From assembly GCA_004347865.1 (NCBI GenBank), contig QNUZ01000058.1:1-10893 (forward strand): a DNA stretch of 10,893 bases. The letters are read 5' to 3'. Shown here piece by piece: positions 7,327 through 10,893 of the stretch. Below the pieces are notes generated by a model. The model saw only the letters and a program-made list of their open reading frames with translations, had not been told where the DNA came from and ran no database searches. Source of the stretch: Archaeoglobi archaeon. Lineage in GTDB: Archaea; Halobacteriota; Archaeoglobi; Archaeoglobales; Archaeoglobaceae. The translations under genes were made by a program, and so were the position numbers. Each line of letters opens with the position of its first letter. The first letter of the stretch is position 1.

Positions 7327-8113
7327 CTAGTTCAGAAAGAAGCTTGTTGAAGTTTTCTGCCTTTTCCTTCAAAATCATTATTGCCCTTGATAGGACTTCT
7401 TTGACAGGTAAAGCTCCAGTTCCCTCCACAACGAAGAAGAAGTTATTAGTTTCGACGACTTTAATTGCCTTTGGCTCACATACTTTTTCGCATTCTCTGC
7501 ACAAAGAACAATTCTCCAGATTCTTGGCTACGATCTTTCCCTCTCTCTCCTCCAAAATATCTCTCGGGCACGCAGAAACACAATTCTTGCACAAATCGCA
7601 TTTATCATTTATTTCTATACCAGGGATTATTCTGTAAAAACAAGCCGAAACTGGCTGGAACTTCGAGTGCTCTTTTCCAATTCCCAGTCTTGCTACGGCT
7701 TCAATCATCAATTGCTGACCTTTAAAAAGCTCGAGCACCGGAATATCGCCATATGCAAAGTGGATTGCCGGATCATCGCTTATGAAGTCCCTCGCATACA
7801 CGACCTTAGGCCCCTCGACATTCAGCCGGAAGGAGATCTGGCAATTAGGACAGCCAACACCCCCACAGCTACAATTCTCACGCATGTTGAACCTTTCCAA
7901 GTCTGTTTTGATCGGCAGCATTGCAAGTCTGTGTGCAATCATTTCATCGTAGAAGTTGCTTGAGTTCACATAAAAATCAACGAAATCCACAGCCAAAACT
8001 GGAACAAGCGATTTCATTGCTCTTCGGATGGCGTTAGCTAGTGCGGGATGGGCTTCAGTAAGTTTAAAAATAAGTTTATTCTCGCCCTCGCTGACGAATT
8101 CAATTTTTGGCAT
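7319..8113 (-). CDS. rpoD: DNA-directed RNA polymerase subunit D (Rpo3) with ferredoxin-like domain
   Basis: Rpo3 pairs with Rpo11 and nucleates assembly of archaeal RNA polymerase, like bacterial alpha. The assembly core is seen in HPALANAIRRAM (22-33) and HRLAMLPIKTD (61-71). Then come a compact cysteine loop (C81, C83, C88, C91), and an inserted domain with two complete four-cysteine motifs: C172/C175/C178/C182 and C202/C205/C208/C212. Each is spaced CX2CX2CX3C, so two [4Fe-4S] clusters could form; many archaeal Rpo3 proteins keep one or none. The C-terminal helix resumes the dimerisation domain (EVLSRAIMILKEKAE). The gene follows rpsK with a one-base TAATG overlap and a strong GGAGG ribosome-binding site. 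The gene name is the archaeal one and has nothing to do with bacterial sigma-70. Confidence 0.97.
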   Translation of the reverse strand: MPKIEFVSEGENKLIFKLTEAHPALANAIRRAMKSLVPVLAVDFVDFYVNSSNFYDEMIAHRLAMLPIKTDLERFNMRENCSCGGVGCPNCQISFRLNVEGPKVVYARDFISDDPAIHFAYGDIPVLELFKGQQLMIEAVARLGIGKEHSKFQPVSACFYRIIPGIEINDKCDLCKNCVSACPRDILEEREGKIVAKNLENCSLCRECEKVCEPKAIKVVETNNFFFVVEGTGALPVKEVLSRAIMILKEKAENFNKLLSELDV

Positions 8114-8511
8114 TATACCCTCCTACCCCTTCTGCCACCGGGTAACCGGGTTCCGTCATGCGGAATTGGCGTTACGTCTTCAATTCTGCCTATTCTAAGT
8201 CCAGCTCTCGCAAGAGCTCTTATCGCTGCCTGTGCCCCAGGTCCGGGAATTCTGGGTTTGTTCCCGCCAGGAGCACGTACCTTTACATGAACTGCGTTAA
8301 TACCTTTCTCCATTGCTATGCTTGCAGCTCTTAAAGCTCCCTGCATCGCAGTATACGGATTTCCTTCATCCCTTGCTGCCTTCACGATCATTCCACCGCT
8401 AACCCTCGCTATGATCTCAGATCCGGTGATATCGGTGATTGTTATGATCGTGTTGTTATAAGATGAAAAAATGTGTGCTATACCCCACCTAACTTTTTCC
8501 TTTTCAGGCAT
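8113..8511 (-). CDS. rpsK: 30S ribosomal protein S11
   Basis: This 132-residue S11 (uS11) binds the platform of the 30S subunit near the E site and helps shape the mRNA exit channel. Diagnostic blocks are SSYNNTIITITDITG (16-30), the PYTAMQGALRAA helix (52-63), VKVRAPGGNKPRIPGPGAQA and the terminal IPHDGTRLPGGRRGRR, which matches the basic archaeal/eukaryotic C-terminus. It overlaps the end of rpsD by 8 bases and has a GGTG ribosome-binding site. The order rpsM-rpsD-rpsK-rpoD is the conserved archaeal one. Confidence 0.98.
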   Translation of the reverse strand: MPEKEKVRWGIAHIFSSYNNTIITITDITGSEIIARVSGGMIVKAARDEGNPYTAMQGALRAASIAMEKGINAVHVKVRAPGGNKPRIPGPGAQAAIRALARAGLRIGRIEDVTPIPHDGTRLPGGRRGRRV

Positions 8512-9004
8512 TCTCTTTCACCCTAATTCCTACCTTTTTTTCCAGATCTTTCAACACGATAAAACTCGGAGAAGTAACCTTTCTGCCATCCACCTCAATG
8601 TGACCGTGAACGATCATCTGTCTTGCTTGTTTTATAGTCTTTGCAAGTCCCTGCCTGAAAACGACTGTCTGGAGCCTTCTCTCAAGAAAATTCTCGACAG
8701 TTAGACTCAGAACGTCATCAAGCGTTGAATTCTCCTGAAGCACACCATATTTCTGCAGCTTCTTTATCACAGCCTGAGCTTTAGCCTTCGCAATCTCCCC
8801 TTCCTTACCGGGGAGGTTTATTTTCCCTAGCAGGTCTCTCGCAACCCTTCTATACTTTCTAAGAATGTTCTGGAATCTCCAAAGCTCTCTCTTGTTTCTC
8901 AAACCATAGGCTATAACGAGCTGGTTGTCCCTTTCAAGCCTGTGCCTATCCCAAGGACGGACAGGAGAGACATAGCACTTTCTACTCTTCTTAGGATCGC
9001 CCAT
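8504..9004 (-). CDS. rpsD: 30S ribosomal protein S4
   Basis: This 166-residue archaeal S4 (uS4) is a primary 16S rRNA binder that starts assembly of the 30S body. The N-terminus (MGDPKKSRKCYVSPVRPWD) and the LWRFQNILRKYRRVAR helix are of the archaeal/eukaryotic S9e type. The S4 RNA-binding fold occupies about 108-160 (FLERRLQTVV...ARQMIVHGHIEVDGRKV). It begins ten bases after rpsM, with GGTGGTGAT directly against the ATG. Confidence 0.98.
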   Translation of the reverse strand: MGDPKKSRKCYVSPVRPWDRHRLERDNQLVIAYGLRNKRELWRFQNILRKYRRVARDLLGKINLPGKEGEIAKAKAQAVIKKLQKYGVLQENSTLDDVLSLTVENFLERRLQTVVFRQGLAKTIKQARQMIVHGHIEVDGRKVTSPSFIVLKDLEKKVGIRVKENA

Positions 9005-9014
9005 ATCACCACCT

Positions 9015-9452
9015 TCAGGTCTTCTTCCTTACAACCCCAACCGTTCTGCCCTTCCTGCCGGTTGATCTAGTCCTCTGTCCCCTTACTTTCTTGCCCTTTG
9101 CATGTCTAACGCCACGGTAGCATTTCATTCTGATCAATCTTTCTATGTCCAGCATTTTAGCGAAATTAACATCTTTAGAAATCAAATGCAAATCTTTACC
9201 GCTATAAATGTCGGCACGTCTGTTAAGCATCCAACCAGGGAATTTGTCTATCTCTTCTTCGACTAAATTTCTGAGTTTTTCGATCTCTTCGTCTTCCAAA
9301 GTACCTAGTTTTCTATTTCCATCTAATCCCAGCTCGTTAACTATGCTCCTTGCCATTCTGATGCCAATTCCTGGTATCCCTGTCAGGGCATGAACTACAT
9401 TTCTGTTTCCGTCTAAATCGGTGTCTGCAATTCTAACTATGTGCTTGAACAT
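9015..9452 (-). CDS. rpsM: 30S ribosomal protein S13
   Basis: S13 (uS13) sits in the head of the 30S subunit and contacts 16S rRNA, the 50S bridge and P-site tRNA. The 145-residue protein opens with FKHIVRIADTDLDGNR, has the helix-two-turn-helix motif TGIPGIG (24-30) and ends with the basic GQRTRSTGRKGRT tail. I chose the ATG at 9452 because GGTGAT lies three bases upstream and the sequence begins exactly where archaeal S13 proteins do. An in-frame extension to 9509 would encode a non-homologous leader and overlap the promoter. It is the first gene of the long operon that continues through rpoD into hisA, hisB and ccmAB. Confidence 0.97.
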   Translation of the reverse strand: MFKHIVRIADTDLDGNRNVVHALTGIPGIGIRMARSIVNELGLDGNRKLGTLEDEEIEKLRNLVEEEIDKFPGWMLNRRADIYSGKDLHLISKDVNFAKMLDIERLIRMKCYRGVRHAKGKKVRGQRTRSTGRKGRTVGVVRKKT

Positions 9453-9487
9453 TCCATCACCGCTATGGAAGAAGAGTTTAAGGGCGA

Positions 9488-9501
9488 TATTTAAATATTT
9501 T
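9488..9501 (-). promoter_or_regulatory. Promoter of the rpsM-to-ccmB operon
   Basis: The minus strand reads AAAATA (BRE-like) followed by TTTAAATA (9488-9495). The predicted transcript start near 9465 gives a leader of about 13 bases, just enough to carry the GGTGAT ribosome-binding site at 9456-9461. No other clear promoter is seen until the one before ffh. Confidence 0.6.
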
Positions 9502-9524
9502 GCGAACAAATGGGAGAGGTATTA

Positions 9525-9541
9525 GAAAAGAAAAAACAAAG
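9525..9541 (-). terminator. T-rich terminator after the PGF-CTERM protein gene
   Basis: About eight bases beyond the TAA stop at 9549 the minus strand reads CTTTGTTTTTTCTTTTC. This suits archaeal oligo-T termination and separates the surface-protein gene from the ribosomal operon. Confidence 0.5.
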
Positions 9542-9548
9542 TTCGGCC

Positions 9549-10373
9549 TTATCTGCGTCTTCTTGACATTAAAAAAGCTGCTGCAATTCCCCCTACTCCA
9601 AGCAAGAATTCAAAGCCAGGAGTTGACTTTGGGGAAAAAGTAACAGGTGTTTTTGGTGTGACTCTCGATGCTGTGGTTGTTGGTTTTGTAGTTTGATTAG
9701 CTTTGTTGCTCTGCTCGTTTGACGTGGTTGTAGTTGGAACTGGGGTAGTTTTTGGGACCGTTACTGTAAACTTAAAGTATTCGGTTTTTAGTCCTGTTTT
9801 CGAATCTATTGCGTATATTCTATATTCACCCTCGGAGGTCTGTGGAATTTCAAAATTTGCTTGGATAACACCAGTATCGTTTGACCTAATAAGTTTCTGG
9901 GATATGATCCATGTCTCATTGAATGGATCTAAAAACCTTATCTCCACATCAGAGTCTGCCGAAAATCCGTTTCCGGATATAGTAATAACCGTCCCGGGAG
10001 AACCCTTAGTTGCAGAAATTTTCGTAATTTTTGGAGTAACTCTAAAAGTTGAGTATGCGTTGAATCCTACTTCATCTATGGCCTTTATCCGATAATAACC
10101 ACAGGGAACCTGTGGGACTGTTATTGACGCCGAAAAACTGCCTTTCGAATCGGTTTTGGTACTTGCCATAATCTTATCTTTGCCCTCCCAAAATATTCTC
10201 ACTTCTGATTCAATGGAGAAATCCTTGCCTTTTATACTTACCGAACTCCCAACACTACCGCTAACGGGATAAATTTCAATAGATGGCGATGGAATCACAG
10301 CACTACTAGATTGAATGACAAAAACTGCTATACTTGCAACTAATAGCAATTTAAGAACTTTAACAAACTTCAT
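9549..10373 (-). CDS. Secreted PGF-CTERM surface protein with two IPT/TIG-like domains
   Basis: This is a 274-residue exported protein of unknown role. Residues 1-25 form a signal peptide (MKFVKVLKLLLVAS..., cleavage likely after SSSA). Two immunoglobulin-like repeats follow, about 29-112 and 115-206. Each opens with a IPT/TIG-style phrase (VSGSVGSSVSIKGKDFS and ATKGSPGTVITISGNGFS) and closes with GYYRIKAID or GEYRIYAID. A Thr/Pro-rich linker (209-250), probably glycosylated, leads to TPGFEFLLGVGGIAAAF and a final RRRR. That end is the PGF-CTERM sorting signal, which archaeosortase A is known to remove and replace by lipid anchoring at the cell surface. N-glycosylation sequons occur at N152, N165 and N226. 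No enzymatic motif is visible, so adhesion or S-layer association is only inferred. The mRNA is probably leaderless: there is no ribosome-binding site and the TATA box is about 23 bases upstream. The cut-off gene at the right edge ends in a similar tail. Confidence 0.85.
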   Translation of the reverse strand: MKFVKVLKLLLVASIAVFVIQSSSAVIPSPSIEIYPVSGSVGSSVSIKGKDFSIESEVRIFWEGKDKIMASTKTDSKGSFSASITVPQVPCGYYRIKAIDEVGFNAYSTFRVTPKITKISATKGSPGTVITISGNGFSADSDVEIRFLDPFNETWIISQKLIRSNDTGVIQANFEIPQTSEGEYRIYAIDSKTGLKTEYFKFTVTVPKTTPVPTTTTSNEQSNKANQTTKPTTTASRVTPKTPVTFSPKSTPGFEFLLGVGGIAAAFLMSRRRR

Positions 10374-10392
10374 GAAAAAAATAAGTTTAGCG

Positions 10393-10406
10393 ATATTTAA
10401 CGCTTA
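10393..10406 (-). promoter_or_regulatory. Promoter of the PGF-CTERM protein gene, apparently leaderless
   Basis: The minus strand carries TTAAATAT at 10393-10400, centred about 23 bases upstream of the ATG at 10373. The BRE portion is poor. The spacing implies transcription starting at the start codon. Confidence 0.45.
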
Positions 10407-10443
10407 CGATTTCAAGATTACAAAAATTTTTGATTACATGAAA

Positions 10444-10485
10444 ATCGACAAGAAAGCCTACAGTTTTAACCGTGGGATTGTCGAT
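10444..10485. repeat. 8-bp perfect inverted repeat in the intergenic spacer
   Basis: ATCGACAA (10444-10451) is mirrored by TTGTCGAT (10478-10485) across 26 bases. It lies between the PGF-CTERM protein promoter and the duplicated TATA box. It could be an operator or an RNA stem; nothing in the sequence decides this. Confidence 0.4.
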
Positions 10486-10488
10486 ATG

Positions 10489-10510
10489 CTTATATATAAC
10501 TTATATATAA
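10489..10510. promoter_or_regulatory. Tandem duplicated TATA box
   Basis: The 11-mer CTTATATATAA occurs twice head to tail (10489-10499, 10500-10510). Each copy is a near-ideal archaeal TATA box and is nearly symmetric. On the plus strand the second copy would start transcription near 10530, just before the mobile-element remnant. On the minus strand the first copy would give a start near 10469, about 100 bases ahead of the PGF-CTERM protein gene. Which direction is used, if either, cannot be told. Confidence 0.4.
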
Positions 10511-10540
10511 TAAACCTTAAAAATTAAAAATTCATTGAAG

Positions 10541-10558
10541 TTCAGAAAGGTGTCTGAA
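10541..10558 (+). repeat. Left-end hairpin of the IS608-like element
   Basis: TTCAGA, a six-base loop AAGGTG and TCTGAA form a perfect 6-bp stem. The loop also contains the GGTG ribosome-binding site of the tnpB remnant. Position and form suit the TnpA-recognised left-end hairpin. Confidence 0.55.
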
Positions 10559-10735
10559 GTGAAGAGAACGAACACTTTCATACTAGAGGATTGCCCTGCG
10601 GGAGCTTGCGGACAGCTGTGCCAGGCTGTACAATGAGCTGAACTTTGAAAGGAAGTTTCCGGAGCAGAGGCTACCTCCATGGGGATGGCGTTAACGGGGG
10701 GGACGAAGCCCTTGCTTCTGAGGTGGAACGGGTGA
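10559..10735 (+). pseudogene. tnpB: TnpB (IS605 OrfB) RNA-guided nuclease, severely deleted remnant
   Basis: From GTG at 10559 the reading begins VKRTNTFILE, a typical TnpB N-terminus. It then shifts frame into IALRELADSCARLYNELNF (from 10590) and ERK, also the expected TnpB first helices, with several codons apparently missing at the shift. Near 10655-10665 the match stops. A third stretch, in the first frame, reads ATSMGMALTGGTKPLLL and ends at the TGA at 10733-10735, with the look of a TnpB C-terminal end. A complete TnpB has about 400 residues, so roughly 340 codons, including all RuvC catalytic residues and the zinc ribbon, are gone. It cannot encode a nuclease. GGTG at 10549-10552 is the residual ribosome-binding site. 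Confidence 0.75.
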
Positions 10736-10822
10736 CTCGGGAGCCTAAAAGGGCTGTGAACAGCAGACCGATGAGAGCCCTAGAAGCAAGAATCTCCCGG
10801 CTTTAGCCGAGGAGAGAGTCAA
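10701..10822 (+). ncRNA. Putative omega-RNA (TnpB guide RNA) scaffold
   Basis: The 3' end of tnpB elements encodes an RNA that guides TnpB, its last bases being set by whatever lies beyond the element. Here a 9-bp stem joins CTTGCTTCT (10711-10719) to AGAAGCAAG (10782-10790). Inside it GGGCT (10751-10755) pairs with AGCCC (10776-10780), enclosing a small CTG/CAG stem. AGCC at 10742-10745 can compete for the same GGCT, a possible pseudoknot or switch. A terminal hairpin (10793-10815) and TCAA close the scaffold. The structure looks intact although the protein gene is destroyed. The 5' end and expression are unknown. Confidence 0.5.
10793..10815 (+). repeat. Right-end hairpin of the IS608-like element
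   Basis: TCTCCCGGC and GCCG-A-GGAGA form a 9-bp stem with a TTTA loop and one bulged A (10810). It is preceded by GAAT (10790-10793) and followed four bases later by TCAA (10819-10822). It doubles as the last stem of the putative omega-RNA. Confidence 0.65.
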
Positions 10823-10893
10823 CTTTTCCATTTACGGTCCCTATCTATTAAAATCAAATATGCCAATGCAATTCCACCTACCGCAAGCAAAAA
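10819..10893 (-). CDS. C-terminal end of a second PGF-CTERM surface protein
   Basis: The minus strand entering from the right edge encodes FLLAVGGIALAYLILI followed by a charged tail DRDRKWKS and a TGA stop. The hydrophobic stretch closely parallels FLLGVGGIAAAFLM near the end of the neighbouring PGF-CTERM protein, so this is very probably another archaeosortase substrate, perhaps a tandem paralogue. The PGF tripeptide itself would lie just beyond the edge. The last serine codon and the stop fall at the boundary of the mobile-element remnant: TCAA of its right end reads TTGA here. The original end of the gene was therefore probably displaced by the insertion, with little change to the tail. 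Confidence 0.7.
   Translation of the reverse strand, partial: FLLAVGGIALAYLILIDRDRKWKS

Larger units (their letters stand above)
10536..10822 (+). mobile_element. Miniature IS200/IS605-type (IS608-like) element, internally deleted
   Basis: This remnant of about 287 bases is bounded on the left by a hairpin (10541-10558) preceded by TGAA, which can pair with TTCA of the adjoining TTCAT. On the right it has a hairpin (10793-10815) preceded by GAAT and followed by TCAA at 10819-10822. GAAT as right guide and TCAA as right cleavage site are, as I recall, exactly those of IS608. Between the ends lie a broken tnpB N-terminus, the tnpB C-terminal end and a structured 3' region. There is no tnpA and no RuvC nuclease domain, so the element could move or act only with proteins supplied in trans. 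The boundaries are inferred from these motifs. Confidence 0.7.

Noticed and set aside
9453..9509. Longer rpsM start at 9509
   Set aside because: The extra 19 residues are not S13-like and would cover the TATA box; the ATG at 9452 has GGTGAT and fits the family start.
10489..10510. Start of a CRISPR array
   Set aside because: Only two copies of an 11-mer with no spacer between them; it is a duplicated TATA box.
10315..10527. Plus-strand open frame of about 70 codons ending after the duplicated TATA box
   Set aside because: It starts inside the opposite-strand signal-peptide region, crosses that gene's promoter, is AT-driven in composition and has no ribosome-binding site or recognisable similarity.
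10559..10636. Intact small plus-strand gene starting VKRTNTF
   Set aside because: The 25-codon frame is simply the tnpB N-terminus followed by a frameshift; the real TnpB helix continues in another frame.

Overview
The window reads as chromosomal DNA from a hyperthermophilic euryarchaeon, most likely of the order Archaeoglobales. The clues are archaeal ribosomal proteins and an RNA polymerase D subunit carrying ferredoxin motifs, an archaeal-type CO dehydrogenase/acetyl-CoA synthase alpha subunit, a class II ribonucleotide reductase, archaeal TATA/BRE promoters, GGTGAT ribosome-binding sites, and an RNase HII that resembles the Archaeoglobus fulgidus enzyme as I remember it. The species cannot be fixed from this sequence. 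All intact genes lie on the minus strand; only a mobile-element remnant points the other way.

Read from the right edge leftwards (the direction of transcription): (i) the last 24 codons of a second PGF-CTERM surface protein; (ii) a ~290-bp deletion derivative of an IS200/IS605-type (IS608-like) element. It keeps the left-end hairpin, a broken tnpB start, the tnpB 3' end, an apparent omega-RNA scaffold and the right-end hairpin, and it abuts the end of that surface-protein gene; (iii) a ~160-bp AT-rich spacer with a duplicated TATA box and an inverted repeat; (iv) a complete secreted protein with two IPT/TIG-like domains and a PGF-CTERM tail; (v) a tightly packed run rpsM-rpsD-rpsK-rpoD-hisA-hisB-ccmA-ccmB, with most neighbours overlapping by 1 to 35 bases; (vi) ffh (SRP54) with its own apparently leaderless promoter, overlapping rnhB; (vii) nrdJ with its own promoter; (viii) the first 103 codons of cdhA, cut by the left window edge.

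Functionally, the centre is a growth operon (30S assembly proteins, RNA polymerase assembly subunit). It runs directly into two histidine-biosynthesis genes and then a CcmAB-type ABC exporter, in place of the usual L18e-L13-S9-rpoN continuation. SRP54 and RNase HII form a second housekeeping unit. Ribonucleotide reductase and CO dehydrogenase/acetyl-CoA synthase are separate units; both have promoters with the same TTTATATG box.

The part most worth a second look is the right end. A miniature IS608-like element with a preserved omega-RNA-like 3' end and no nuclease gene sits against a surface-protein gene, and a plausible pre-insertion sequence can be reconstructed. I saw no CRISPR array, tRNA, rRNA or recognisable defence operon.
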